Source of the DNA: Flavobacterium psychrolimnae
Lineage (GTDB): Bacteria > Bacteroidota > Bacteroidia > Flavobacteriales > Flavobacteriaceae
Direction of reading: 5' to 3'
DNA length: 64,000 nt
NCBI RefSeq assembly: GCF_003312425.1
Contig: NZ_QNUX01000010.1
Coordinates: forward strand, 1 to 64,000
The stretch's first letter is position 1, and every line of letters starts with the position of its first letter. The notes beneath the pieces were generated by a model. The model saw only the letters and a list, made by a program, of their open reading frames with translations, made no database searches and was not told the origin of the DNA. Made by a program: the position numbers and the translations under genes. Shown one piece after another: positions 27,585 through 36,605 of the stretch.

Positions 27585-30380
27585 ATGAAACTATTTATGT
27601 CAAAAATTACGGTAACAATTGCAATTTTGTTGATTTTCTCTTTTTCTGCGTTTTCTCAAAAAAATAAACTTTCCGGTATTTTGACCGCTGGAAGTGAAAA
27701 AACCCCCATTTACAATTCAGTTGTTGCTTTATTAACTCCGGTAGACTCGGTTTTATACCAATTTACGCGATCAGACAAAGCGGGTAAATTCAGCCTTAAT
27801 AATGTAAAACCTGGGAATTACATTGTAATGACATCGCACAGTCAATATGCGGATTATTTAGATGAAATTACCGTGACTTCAACTGATAAAGATTTAGGAA
27901 CTATTGCTTTGATGAGCAAAATGGAGCTATTGAAAGAGGTAATCATAAAAACGGGATCTATCAAAATTAAAGGCGATACTACTAGTTACAGGGCTAGTGA
28001 TTTTAAAGTTGATGCCAATGCCAATGTTGAAGAATTATTGAAAAAATTGCCGGGAATACAAGTAGATAAAAATGGAACTATCAAAGCGATGGGCGAAACA
28101 GTAGAAAGAGTACTGGTTGATGGCGAAGAGTTTTTTGGTGATGATCCTGGCATGGCTGTAAAAAACTTACGTGCCGATGCTATAAAAGAAGTACAGGTTT
28201 TTGATAAGAAAAGTGATCAAGCTGAGTTTACAGGAATAGATGATGGCGATTCCAAAAAAACAATAAATCTGAGATTAAAAGAGGATAAAAAGAAAGGCTA
28301 TTTTGGTAAGATAGATGGAGCAAACCAACCCGCTACCGACGCCGATTCCAGATATAATAGTAATATCATGGTGAGTAGTTTCAAAGGGAAAAGAAAGCTT
28401 TCGGCATTTTTATTAAATGGAAACACGGGGCAAGATGGATTAAGCTGGCAGGACAGTGACAAATTTGGTGGAGGAGACGGAAATGTCAGCATGAGTATGG
28501 ATGATGATGGAAATGTAAATTACGAATGGACAGGCGGCGATAATGATGACGAACCTTATGTAGACACTCAAAACGGTTTTATAAAAAATACCAATGCAGG
28601 ATTGCAATACAGCAATAAATGGAATGACAAACATTCCTTAAATTTATCACCAAAATACAACAGACAAAGCTACCAAAACAATAGTAGTAGGAATACACAA
28701 ACACAAGTAGGAGCGACTCAATTGAATGAGAATAGAGAGACTGCTAGTCATGTAAATAGAGACAATTTTAAGCTTAATGCGGTTTATGATGTAAAAATAG
28801 ATTCTGTAAACACCCTTAAATTTACAGCTAAAACTAATTTTTATAATACTGAAAGTGATGAGTTTACGACCGGAAATACCACAGGAAGCGATGGATTATT
28901 AAGGAACAAACAGGAACGATTATTTACCACAAAATCAGATAAGCAATCCCTGTCAGCAAGTGCTTTGTTTAAACATAAATTTGTAAAGCCACGCAGAACC
29001 CTTTCTATCAACAGCAGTTGGAGTACATTGAATACGAATGCTAACAATTTTTTAAAATCGGCTAATGAGAGTTATGAAGGAGGCGTTTTTGCCTTTGGTA
29101 ATGAGGTAGATCAAAATAAAATTGGAGATAAAAGCAATCAAAATCTTGCTTTGAATGTAGCCTATACAGAGCCTATAGGAAAGAAACTTGCTTTGCAATT
29201 ATCCTACCAAATCACACACAATACAGGTAATAGTAACTTTGTGACTTATGATTTTTCAGACCTAACAGGAAAGTATGATGTAATAGTAGATTCACTATCA
29301 AACCAGTTCAAGCAAAGCATTACAACAAATAAACCCGTTCTAAAATTAAGTTATAATGCCAAAAAAATCAATTATAGTTTTGGTAGTGGTTTTGGTTTTA
29401 CCTCATTTGATTTGCAAGATCAAACTTTAAATAAGGAATACAAACGCAGTTTTACTAATTTTTTCCCAAGTGCAAATTTTTCATACAAGTACAAAAGCAA
29501 CAGCAATTTGCGTGTAAATTATCAAGGTGCAACAAGACAGCCTACTATTGACCAATTACAGCCTTTACGAAACAACCAAGATTTTTTTAACCAAGTGCTG
29601 GGAAACCCAGATTTAAAACAATCTTTTACAAATAGCATCAATGTTTCTAACAATAGTTACAGCATTTTGACCGAAACTAATTTTTATCAAAGCATCTCTT
29701 TTAGAACAACCTCAAATTTGATTTCTTTCAATAGAGATATTGATCCTGAAAGCGCAAAAACAATTAGTACACCTATAAATACAAATGGTAATTTTTCAGC
29801 CAATTTGTATATGGGTTACGGGTTTAAGGTCAAAAAAATAAACATGTATGTTAATCTTAGTCCTTCAGTAAATTACAATAAATCGGTTAATAGCATTAAC
29901 AGACAAATCAATAACTCGAATATTTTAAGTTCTAATTTTTCTGTTTATTTGAATAAATCCAAAGAAAAGAAATACGATATCAATCTAAGTAATACTTTCT
30001 CAAACAGCCGTAACAGTACTTCTCAAAACAATGAAGTAAAATCATTTAACACCAATAACCTTGGTTTAGACGTTGCAGTTTATTTTAGAGAAAAATGGAA
30101 ATTATCAACAGATTATAATTTATATTCTCGCCAAAAAACAGTTGATTTTCAAACCAATCTTACCAATCAATTGTGGAATGCCAGGTTTCAACGTACCTTT
30201 AAGAACGATGAGTTTACGGCTTATGTAATGGTGCGCGACATTTTGAATCAAAACATAGGTATTAGCAGATTTGTTTATGAAAACACAATTGGAGAAGAGC
30301 GAAATGATAGACTCCGACGCTATGCTATGGTAGGTTTTACATGGAATTTTAAAAATAAAAACGGTATGGAAAAAAAATAA
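27585..30380 (+). CDS. Outer-membrane beta-barrel protein with CarboxypepD_reg domain (TonB-receptor-like)
   Basis: 931 residues from the ATG at 27585 (MKLFMSK), chosen because it places a good signal peptide ending FSAFSQ at the N-terminus. A CarboxypepD_reg-like domain follows (SGILTAGSEKTPIYNSVV), then a plug-like part (ELLKKLPGIQVDKNGTIKAMG; VERVLVDGEEFFGDDP). A long region of alternating beta strands follows, typical of a 22-strand-type barrel (outer membrane protein beta-barrel family 3). It is followed by the GLPGLI gene, a recurring Bacteroidota pairing. The substrate is unknown. Confidence 0.83.
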   Translation: MKLFMSKITVTIAILLIFSFSAFSQKNKLSGILTAGSEKTPIYNSVVALLTPVDSVLYQFTRSDKAGKFSLNNVKPGNYIVMTSHSQYADYLDEITVTSTDKDLGTIALMSKMELLKEVIIKTGSIKIKGDTTSYRASDFKVDANANVEELLKKLPGIQVDKNGTIKAMGETVERVLVDGEEFFGDDPGMAVKNLRADAIKEVQVFDKKSDQAEFTGIDDGDSKKTINLRLKEDKKKGYFGKIDGANQPATDADSRYNSNIMVSSFKGKRKLSAFLLNGNTGQDGLSWQDSDKFGGGDGNVSMSMDDDGNVNYEWTGGDNDDEPYVDTQNGFIKNTNAGLQYSNKWNDKHSLNLSPKYNRQSYQNNSSRNTQTQVGATQLNENRETASHVNRDNFKLNAVYDVKIDSVNTLKFTAKTNFYNTESDEFTTGNTTGSDGLLRNKQERLFTTKSDKQSLSASALFKHKFVKPRRTLSINSSWSTLNTNANNFLKSANESYEGGVFAFGNEVDQNKIGDKSNQNLALNVAYTEPIGKKLALQLSYQITHNTGNSNFVTYDFSDLTGKYDVIVDSLSNQFKQSITTNKPVLKLSYNAKKINYSFGSGFGFTSFDLQDQTLNKEYKRSFTNFFPSANFSYKYKSNSNLRVNYQGATRQPTIDQLQPLRNNQDFFNQVLGNPDLKQSFTNSINVSNNSYSILTETNFYQSISFRTTSNLISFNRDIDPESAKTISTPINTNGNFSANLYMGYGFKVKKINMYVNLSPSVNYNKSVNSINRQINNSNILSSNFSVYLNKSKEKKYDINLSNTFSNSRNSTSQNNEVKSFNTNNLGLDVAVYFREKWKLSTDYNLYSRQKTVDFQTNLTNQLWNARFQRTFKNDEFTAYVMVRDILNQNIGISRFVYENTIGEERNDRLRRYAMVGFTWNFKNKNGMEKK

Positions 30381-30467
30381 AGAAGCCCATATAGGAATTG
30401 TAATTCAACTTCGAAAAATGTCAATATTTTTAAAATAAATCATCTCACTACTTTAAAATACAACCCA

Positions 30468-31229
30468 ATGAAATCAATATATTTTTATATCACATTATTT
30501 GTTTTTACTACAGGATCTTATGCACAGCAATTTGTAGATAAGGCTGTAATTGAGTATGAAGTCAATACCAATCTCAAAAAAACAATGAGCAATGACAGTT
30601 GGGATGAGATGATGAAAGAGAACTTATCCGACTTAAAAATATCGTATTACACGTATACTTTTGAAGACAATAAAAGTGTGTATAAGTTCGACAGATGGAG
30701 TCCAAAAACTAGAATACCAAAACATGAGAAAGAAGCTGACGAAGAAAACACTTGGTTCTTTGATTTTACAACCAAAAAAATGAACCTACAAAAACAAATT
30801 GTGGGTACTAATTTTGTAATTGCAGATAGTATTCCCAACATTGAATGGAAAATCACAAACGAGCGCAGAGAAATAGCGGGCTATAATTGCCGAAAAGCGG
30901 TTGGAAAAATATTTGATGATGTTTATGTGTTTGCTTTTTATACAGACGACATAACCATTACCGGCGGTCCATGTAGTATAAATGGTTTACCGGGTATGAT
31001 TTTAGGACTTTCAATTCCTAGATTGTATACGTCATACATAGCAACTAAAATAGATTTAAAAATCAAAGATAGCGCTGTGATTAAACCTATTACAGCTAAA
31101 AAAACTTATGATTTTAAAGAACTAAAAACATTAATAGAAGAAAAAACAAAGGACTGGTATACGTACGGAGAGGACAAGGAAGAGAATAAAAGACAAAAAA
31201 ATATGTTCTTGTGGAATGCTTTTTTGTAA
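30468..31229 (+). CDS. GLPGLI family exported protein
   Basis: 253 residues with a signal peptide (FVFTTGSYAQ, about 1-19). The family-defining segment is visible as GPCSINGLPGMILGLSIP, preceded by AGYNCRKAVGKI with its conserved Cys and followed by short beta-strand segments. GLPGLI proteins are abundant in Bacteroidota, generally beside outer-membrane barrel genes, and have no established function. The C-terminus is slightly short, ending NMFLWNAFL. It probably shares a transcript with the barrel gene (88-base gap). Confidence 0.87.
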   Translation: MKSIYFYITLFVFTTGSYAQQFVDKAVIEYEVNTNLKKTMSNDSWDEMMKENLSDLKISYYTYTFEDNKSVYKFDRWSPKTRIPKHEKEADEENTWFFDFTTKKMNLQKQIVGTNFVIADSIPNIEWKITNERREIAGYNCRKAVGKIFDDVYVFAFYTDDITITGGPCSINGLPGMILGLSIPRLYTSYIATKIDLKIKDSAVIKPITAKKTYDFKELKTLIEEKTKDWYTYGEDKEENKRQKNMFLWNAFL

Positions 31230-31290
31230 TATTTTGTCTGTAAATCAAATTACTGATTGTTGAAAATGAAGTCTTAAAACAAGATTGTAA

Positions 31291-31599
31291 TTAAAGCCAA
31301 ATTTTTTCCTCTTGACAACGCTTCAAAATATATCTTTTTAAATTCGAAATAGTTTCCTGATAATTTGGCTCATCATACCCAAAACGGTCGTGTTCGGCTT
31401 GTTCTTTTTCGAGAGCATCGCAGCCTTTTAAGACTTCTTTAAGCATATCAAGCATCGCTAATTCTTTGTTGTTTGTTTTTTGAAATTTGAATTCCACAAT
31501 TTCATCTTGTAATTGTTCACAATATTCCAAAAGTTGTGCTACTTCTGGTTCGTCAAGAAGGGAAGGGTTGTTTTTGAATATTTCTCGAATGGACTTCAT
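31291..31599 (-). CDS. Small helical protein of unknown function
   Basis: 102 residues, acidic, predicted almost wholly alpha-helical, with no signal or membrane helix. MKSIREIFKNNPSLLDEPEV starts a region with repeated Leu/Glu spacing that may form a coiled coil or helical bundle. No family is recognised. It stands alone between genes on the other strand and a poorly coding gap. Confidence 0.7.
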   Translation of the reverse strand: MKSIREIFKNNPSLLDEPEVAQLLEYCEQLQDEIVEFKFQKTNNKELAMLDMLKEVLKGCDALEKEQAEHDRFGYDEPNYQETISNLKRYILKRCQEEKIWL

Positions 31600-31678
31600 A
31601 ATGAAAGTAGTTAACAGTCTCAGTTTTGTTTAAAATTTAAAAGGAGTTAACGTTGCTTAATTCTCCACTTTTTAAACA

Positions 31679-31825
31679 CTAAAATAAGTATTTTTTAGTA
31701 GTACATTGTGTATTTTGGTCTCGATGGTGATCATATAATTCGCCGTCCAGATAATTAAAAAAATTGAATATATTTCCGTGCGATTGGTTATAATTTTTAA
31801 TAGATTCCTTCAACACGAGTCTCAT
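31679..31825 (-). pseudogene. Orphan reading frame, possible gene remnant
   Basis: ATG at 31825 opens 48 codons (MRLVLKESIKNYNQSHGNIF, then NFFNYLDGELYDHHRDQNTQ), and the frame stays open further upstream. The composition is protein-like, but no family is recognised. It lies downstream of, and on the same strand as, the gene at 31884, in another frame. It could be a remnant, a tiny gene, or chance in AT-rich DNA. Confidence 0.2.
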
Positions 31826-31883
31826 TATGTATGCGCTGCACGATATTCCAGCTGTTGACAGTAGTTTTTTACTTATTCTACTT

Positions 31884-32519
31884 TTATATTTTTGTATTAA
31901 TTAGTTCTTTGCTCAATTCCCAAATTGTACTTTTTCCGAACTCTCCATAATAAGAAATGTATTTTCCGTTTTTATCTATGATTACAGCGCTAGAACAAGG
32001 ATAATGCAATTTAAAAAATAAATTTTCTACTAATTGATTCTTATCGTTTTCCCATTTTACTTGCTTTGGGTGATAATATTGTAAGTTTTCATCATCTTTA
32101 TAAATCCAAAAATGACTGTAACTTCCTATTTTATTAAGTTTTTTTAAATAATCATGATCAAAAATATTCCAAAAAGATGTACTTTCTGTTCCATTACATC
32201 TATCTTTTCCAGGATAATATACAATTACGATAAGATTATTACTTAATTCTTTATCTGATGAAAGAGACTTTTTTAAATTATTAAAAATACTATCATTAAG
32301 TTGTCCATAGTTTTTTCGAGTAATTAGTAAAGATGTTTTCAGCGTGTCATTTTCAAAATGTAAATCCAAATTTTTTTGAAAATTTAGCTGCTTATAAAAA
32401 TTCGATTCTGATATTTCTTCAAGATTTTCATTATAAAAAACTTTCTTTTGTACTTGCGAAAAACTAAAATTAACAATTGAAATTAGGATTAGTATTGAAT
32501 AGTATTTTTTCATTTTCAA
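31884..32519 (-). CDS. Exported protein with thioredoxin-like C-terminus, function unknown
   Basis: 211 residues. Signal peptide MKKYYSILILISIVNFSFSQ is followed by a low-complexity charged region and then a thioredoxin-like tail: NLIVIVYYPGKDRCNG, and CSSAVIIDKNGKYISYYGEF resembling the strand-turn-strand end of AhpC/TSA or TlpA domains. The CxxC redox motif is absent. The gene is notably AT-rich even for this window and is bracketed by 12-bp inverted sequences, hinting at a late acquisition. Confidence 0.6.
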   Translation of the reverse strand: MKMKKYYSILILISIVNFSFSQVQKKVFYNENLEEISESNFYKQLNFQKNLDLHFENDTLKTSLLITRKNYGQLNDSIFNNLKKSLSSDKELSNNLIVIVYYPGKDRCNGTESTSFWNIFDHDYLKKLNKIGSYSHFWIYKDDENLQYYHPKQVKWENDKNQLVENLFFKLHYPCSSAVIIDKNGKYISYYGEFGKSTIWELSKELINTKI

Positions 32520-32644
32520 CTTTTCTTGTGGTAATAAAAGACAAATTATTTCTATAACATAGTAAAACTGCCCTAAAACAGGATGGATAGGAATGTACTA
32601 CTATTCTGCTAATATAGTAAAAATCAAAACCTCCCTAAAACATA

Positions 32645-32668
32645 AAACTTCCCTTTTCAGAGAAGTTT
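32645..32668 (-). terminator. Hairpin downstream of the ferredoxin-type reductase gene
   Basis: A 7-bp stem (AAACTTC / GAAGTTT) with a 10-base loop lies 22 bases beyond the stop codon of the minus-strand reductase gene. The T run that follows on that strand is short, so termination is plausible but not strong. Confidence 0.4.
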
Positions 32669-32689
32669 CATATATAAGCAATTTATCTT

Positions 32690-33742
32690 TTAAACATCAT
32701 CATAATCTACATAGATAGTTTCTGAGGTTGGATGCGCTTGACAGGTAAGAATCAAACCATCGGCGATTTCTTTGTCGGTAAGGATGGAGTTTTTAGTCAT
32801 TTCGGCAGTTCCGGAGGTAACGCGAGCCAGACAGCTGCTGCAGATTCCGCCTTGGCACGAATACGGAGCATCAATACCTTGCTTTAAAGCGGCATCAAGA
32901 ACGGTTTGTTTTTGTGACATTTCGAAAGTTGTTTCCTCGTCATCCACCATGATAGTGATTTTTGAATGGCCACCTAACGATTTTTCTATTTTATTTTCTT
33001 TGGTTGAAGAAGCAAATAATTCGAATTTAATATTAGATTCTTTTACATTATGTTCCTTCAAAACTCCGGAAACAATATTGATCATATCTTCCGGTCCACA
33101 CAAATAGAACTTATCAAATTCCAATTCTTTGTGTTTGTTATTCAGAACAAAATTCACTGTCGATTTTTCAATTCGTCCAAACAAAGCAGGTTCTACTTTG
33201 GCTTGACTGTATACGTAATGAACAAAAAGTCGTCCTACATATTGCAATTGCAAATCATGTAATTCTTGGTGAAAGATGGTTTCTTCTGGCGTTTTGTTCC
33301 CGTAAACCAATACAAAAGAACTTTTCGGTTCGTTTTTCAATACTGATTTTAGGATAGACATTACGGGTGTAATTCCACTTCCGGCAGCAAAAGCCGCGTA
33401 GTTTTTTTGTCGGTCCGCTTGCGGTTCAAAAGTGAATTTTCCTTCCGGTTTTCCCACTTCAAGAACATCGCCAGCTTTGAGTTTTGTATTGGCAAATTGA
33501 GAGAAAGCACCGTTTGCGACCGCTTTCACAGCAATACGCAATTCTCCGCTGTCAGGAGCTGAGCATATAGAATACGCACGACGAATTTCTTCACCGTCCA
33601 AGGTTAATTTTAGATTGATATATTGACCGGCAACAAAAGTATAATTCGCTTTTAATTCCTCAGGTACGTTAAAAAGTATGGAAACAGCGTCTTTGGTTTC
33701 GCGTTTTACTTCTTTTATGATTAATTTCAGAAAGGATGACAT
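32690..33742 (-). CDS. Ferredoxin--NADP-type reductase with C-terminal 2Fe-2S domain (PaaE-like)
   Basis: 350 residues. The FAD-binding motif RAYSICSAP (55-63), the NAD(P)-binding start GSGITPVMS (121-129) and the C-terminal plant-type ferredoxin cluster (CQGGICSSC, last Cys in TCQAHP) are all intact. The domain order FAD-NAD-2Fe2S matches phenylacetyl-CoA epoxidase reductase PaaE and related hydroxylase reductases. No oxygenase partner is present in the window, so the electron acceptor is unknown. Confidence 0.9.
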   Translation of the reverse strand: MSSFLKLIIKEVKRETKDAVSILFNVPEELKANYTFVAGQYINLKLTLDGEEIRRAYSICSAPDSGELRIAVKAVANGAFSQFANTKLKAGDVLEVGKPEGKFTFEPQADRQKNYAAFAAGSGITPVMSILKSVLKNEPKSSFVLVYGNKTPEETIFHQELHDLQLQYVGRLFVHYVYSQAKVEPALFGRIEKSTVNFVLNNKHKELEFDKFYLCGPEDMINIVSGVLKEHNVKESNIKFELFASSTKENKIEKSLGGHSKITIMVDDEETTFEMSQKQTVLDAALKQGIDAPYSCQGGICSSCLARVTSGTAEMTKNSILTDKEIADGLILTCQAHPTSETIYVDYDDV

Positions 33743-33755
33743 GATATTTTTTTTG

Positions 33756-33763
33756 CAAATATA
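33756..33763 (-). promoter_or_regulatory. Bacteroidota -7 box for the reductase gene
   Basis: Minus-strand TATATTTG, an exact TAnnTTTG match, 13 bases before the reductase ATG. It faces the oppositely directed padR promoter. Confidence 0.5.
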
Positions 33764-33841
33764 CTAAACAGAATAGGTTTTTTGAATTCAAAATATTTGA
33801 AAATTTCAATACCTAAAACTATTATGTATAAGAATCTTATG

Positions 33842-33849
33842 TATATTTG
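33842..33849 (+). promoter_or_regulatory. Bacteroidota -7 box for padR
   Basis: TATATTTG, an exact TAnnTTTG match, 43 bases before the padR ATG. The dispersed-repeat fragment at 33861-33887 falls inside the resulting leader. Confidence 0.45.
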
Positions 33850-33860
33850 TTTTTCAAAAT

Positions 33861-33887
33861 GAGATCGCTTAGTGCCTCGCAATGACA
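33861..33887 (+). repeat. Fragment of a dispersed CATTGCGAGG-type repeat in the padR leader
   Basis: The 27 bases from GAGATCGCTTAG to CTCGCAATGACA closely match, on the reverse strand, a TCATTGCGAGGA-type repeat I recall as dispersed in many bacterial genomes (about 3 differences over 27 bases). It lies between the padR -7 box and its ATG. Recognition is from memory. Confidence 0.5.
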
Positions 33888-33892
33888 AAAAA

Positions 33893-34234
33893 ATGAAAAA
33901 CTCACAATTATACAAAGGAAGTCTGAATACGATTATCATGAAATTGCTGGAGGAAAACGGTAAGATGTACGGCTATGAAATTACCCAGAAAGTAAAGACG
34001 ATTACCCAAGGTGAACTGAACATCACCGAAGGCGCTTTGTATCCGGCTCTCCACAAACTGGAAGCCGAAGGTTTGCTGGATGTAGAAATCGAAAAAGTGG
34101 ATAATCGCATGCGAAAATATTACAAACTGACGGAAACCGGTCAAAAAGAAACCGTTAACAGACTCTCAGAACTCGAAGATTTCATTCGAAACATGCAGAG
34201 TTTAGTGAACCCAAAGCCTAGTTTAGAATTTTAA
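33893..34234 (+). CDS. PadR family transcriptional regulator
   Basis: 113 residues from the ATG at 33893. A GTG at 33872 would add residues encoded by the repeat fragment and is less likely. The winged-helix core is clear: KGSLNTIIMKLLEENGKMYG, then ITEGALYPALHKLEAEGLL and KYYKLTETGQ. PadR proteins commonly repress neighbouring transport genes, and this one is followed by a membrane protein and an ABC permease/ATPase pair. Confidence 0.92.
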   Translation: MKNSQLYKGSLNTIIMKLLEENGKMYGYEITQKVKTITQGELNITEGALYPALHKLEAEGLLDVEIEKVDNRMRKYYKLTETGQKETVNRLSELEDFIRNMQSLVNPKPSLEF

Positions 34235-34244
34235 TTTTTTGAAG

Positions 34245-34925
34245 ATGAAACTAACCACCCAACAAATCGCTCAAATAGAAGAAACCTTAGTTTTAAATGG
34301 TCTTGTTTATCAGGATGTCAAATTAGAATTATTAGACCACATTGCCTCAGAGATTGAGGAGAGATTGAGTAGTGAAAAAATGTCATTCGACATTGTTTTT
34401 AAAGCAGTTTTTGAGAAATGGGAACAATCGCTTGAAATTTCATCTAGCGGTAATTGGTTAGGAGCTTTTTTTAAAGCGCCAAGAGTTGTAATTGAAAAAT
34501 TAGTTACTTATTCTAAAATGCAAGTAGTATTTATATTAATGTCAGCTCTTGTTTTTGGTTTTGTTTTAGCTCTTATTGTTTCAAATATTCAATCACAACA
34601 AACTTTTAATAGCCTAAACTTAGGGTTAAAAGGAGCGTATTTGATATTGGTTTTAGCCACTGTTTTAGGTTTGTTTTTAATATGGTATTCTAAAATAAAA
34701 ACAACTTATGGGAGGTTATTTCTTTACAGAGGTTGGCTCGTTTTTTTATTCTTTTTTCAGTTCAATATCAACAATGAACCACTAAAACATTTCGATAATA
34801 ATAATTCCTTTTTATATAATTTTATTAGTTGTCTTTTAATAGGTTTCCCCTTTACTTATTCTTTTTTTCAATTATTATTGACTGTCAAACACTACAAAAT
34901 AGTCAAAAAGTTAAAATTGGTGTAG
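34245..34925 (+). CDS. Membrane protein of unknown function downstream of padR
   Basis: About 226 residues from the ATG at 34245 (a TTG 6 bases upstream is an alternative). The N-terminal 75 residues are soluble and helical, with LKLELLDHIASEIEERL resembling the cytoplasmic part of DUF1700/DUF1129-type partners of PadR regulators. Four membrane helices follow. The 10-base gap to padR indicates one operon. Function is inferred only from context. Confidence 0.72.
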   Translation: MKLTTQQIAQIEETLVLNGLVYQDVKLELLDHIASEIEERLSSEKMSFDIVFKAVFEKWEQSLEISSSGNWLGAFFKAPRVVIEKLVTYSKMQVVFILMSALVFGFVLALIVSNIQSQQTFNSLNLGLKGAYLILVLATVLGLFLIWYSKIKTTYGRLFLYRGWLVFLFFFQFNINNEPLKHFDNNNSFLYNFISCLLIGFPFTYSFFQLLLTVKHYKIVKKLKLV

Positions 34926-35040
34926 TCTTATTTTCGTACTATTAAGTATTTTACTTTTCATCATTTTTAAATTAATCCCATCTAAAACACAAACCTATTT
35001 AAAACAAACCTACCCGGAATTTAAATTAGAAAATTTGTAA
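34915..35040 (+). pseudogene. Start-less open stretch encoding a hydrophobic C-terminus
   Basis: In a frame different from the upstream gene, 41 codons are open. They give LIFVLLSILLFIIFKL followed by the polar SKTQTYLKQTYPEFKLENL and a stop. No ATG, GTG or TTG opens it sensibly. It may be the tail of a frameshifted gene or a remnant. Chance is possible because the DNA is AT-rich. Confidence 0.25.
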
Positions 35041-35087
35041 CGTTTTCTTATTTTGACTACATATTACAAAACCAAAATAACCAAACT

Positions 35088-36557
35088 ATGATTCAAAAAT
35101 TCCTTTATCTCGAATGGAAAGCTTTTTTTAGGTCAGCTTCCTTCGCAACTAATTTGGCTTTGAAAATCCTGATGGGTTTTGTCGCCGTTTATTTCCTTTT
35201 AATTTTCTTAGCAGTAGGAGTTGGGGCCTTTTATATTCTGAAGAAAATGAATCTGGACCCAATTGTTACCGTGAATCAATTCATGATTTATTATGTATTG
35301 ATGGATTTAATTATCCGATTGCTGTTGCAAAAAATCCCGGTGATGAACATTCGCCCGATGTTGATTTTCCCCATAAAAAAATCGACAATTGTTCATTTCT
35401 CACTAGGAAAAACGGTTTTGTCCTTCTTCAATTTGGTACACGCTTTTTTTCTGATTCCGTTTTGTGTTGTTTTGATTATCGAAGGCTATGATGTACTCTC
35501 CGTAGTGCTTTGGTACACTGCCATGTTTTCGTTGCTATTTATCAACAATTTTTTGAATATTTTACTGAGTAATAAGGATAATTTATTCGCCATTTTCTTA
35601 GCAATAGCAGCTATTTTAGGAGGATTACACTACTACGGACTCTTTAATATCACGGAAATTACAGCGCCATTTTTCAATGCTATTTTCAATACGTATTGGG
35701 CTTTTGCAATTCCGGTTTTGGCTTTAATCACGATATATTATGTTACTTTTCAGTATTTCAAAAAGAATTTATACCTCGATGCGGGATTGTCAAACAAACA
35801 CGATGTTGCCAAAACAGAGGAGCTGACTTGGTTAAACCAATTTGGAACCATAGGAACCTTCTTAAAAAACGATATCAAATTAATCAAAAGAAACAAACGT
35901 TCTAAAACCACTGTTGGATTGAGCGTCATGTTCCTTTTATATGGGCTTCTTTTCTTCACTAGTAGTATTGAAGCTTATAATAATCCTTTAATGCACATTT
36001 TGGGCGGGATTATAGTTTCGGGTGGATTCTTAATTACTTTCGGACAATTTGTGCCGAGTTGGGACAGCGCTTATTACCAGTTGATGATGACACAAAACAT
36101 TCCGTACAAAGGCTATTTGAGTTCTAAATGGTGGCTGATGGTAATTGCTACAATTGTAACCACAACCATAGCGTCATTCTATCTCTATTTAGGGGTTCAT
36201 GTTTATTTAACCATTGTCGTGGGTGCGATTTATAACATTGGAGTCAATTCTCATTTGGTTTTATTGGGTGGAGCATATACTAAAACACCAATCGATTTGA
36301 GTTCCGGGAAAGGCGCTTTTGGTGATAAAAAAGCATTCAATATTAAAACGATGTTGATTTCTATTCCACAGTTGGCTTTGCCCGTTTTACTGTATTGGCT
36401 GGGTTCAAAATATGCAAATCCAAATGTAGGCTTAGCGCTGGTAGCAGGTACAGGAGTGATTGGATTTGCATTCAAAGAGAAAGCATTTTCCGTGATTGAA
36501 AAAATCTATAAATCAGAGAAATACGCGACCATTGCTGCTTACAAACAAAAAGGATAA
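35088..36557 (+). CDS. DUF5687 family membrane protein, ABC-transporter permease-like
   Basis: 489 residues with about 12 membrane helices. The start QKFLYLEWKAFFRSASFATN and the inner FLKNDIKLIKRNKRSKTT segment are typical of DUF5687 proteins. These are encoded beside an ABC ATPase and probably form its membrane partner. No exported substrate is known. The ATPase gene follows after 48 bases. Confidence 0.85.
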   Translation: MIQKFLYLEWKAFFRSASFATNLALKILMGFVAVYFLLIFLAVGVGAFYILKKMNLDPIVTVNQFMIYYVLMDLIIRLLLQKIPVMNIRPMLIFPIKKSTIVHFSLGKTVLSFFNLVHAFFLIPFCVVLIIEGYDVLSVVLWYTAMFSLLFINNFLNILLSNKDNLFAIFLAIAAILGGLHYYGLFNITEITAPFFNAIFNTYWAFAIPVLALITIYYVTFQYFKKNLYLDAGLSNKHDVAKTEELTWLNQFGTIGTFLKNDIKLIKRNKRSKTTVGLSVMFLLYGLLFFTSSIEAYNNPLMHILGGIIVSGGFLITFGQFVPSWDSAYYQLMMTQNIPYKGYLSSKWWLMVIATIVTTTIASFYLYLGVHVYLTIVVGAIYNIGVNSHLVLLGGAYTKTPIDLSSGKGAFGDKKAFNIKTMLISIPQLALPVLLYWLGSKYANPNVGLALVAGTGVIGFAFKEKAFSVIEKIYKSEKYATIAAYKQKG

Positions 36558-36605
36558 TCCAGGGATTAACGAAATCAACAAATAACCGAATAAACTTTTT
36601 CAAAA

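Noticed and set aside
32563-32640. Repeated CCCTAAAACA near the end of the reductase region
   Set aside because: Two 10-base copies in AT-rich DNA without further structure are expected by chance.
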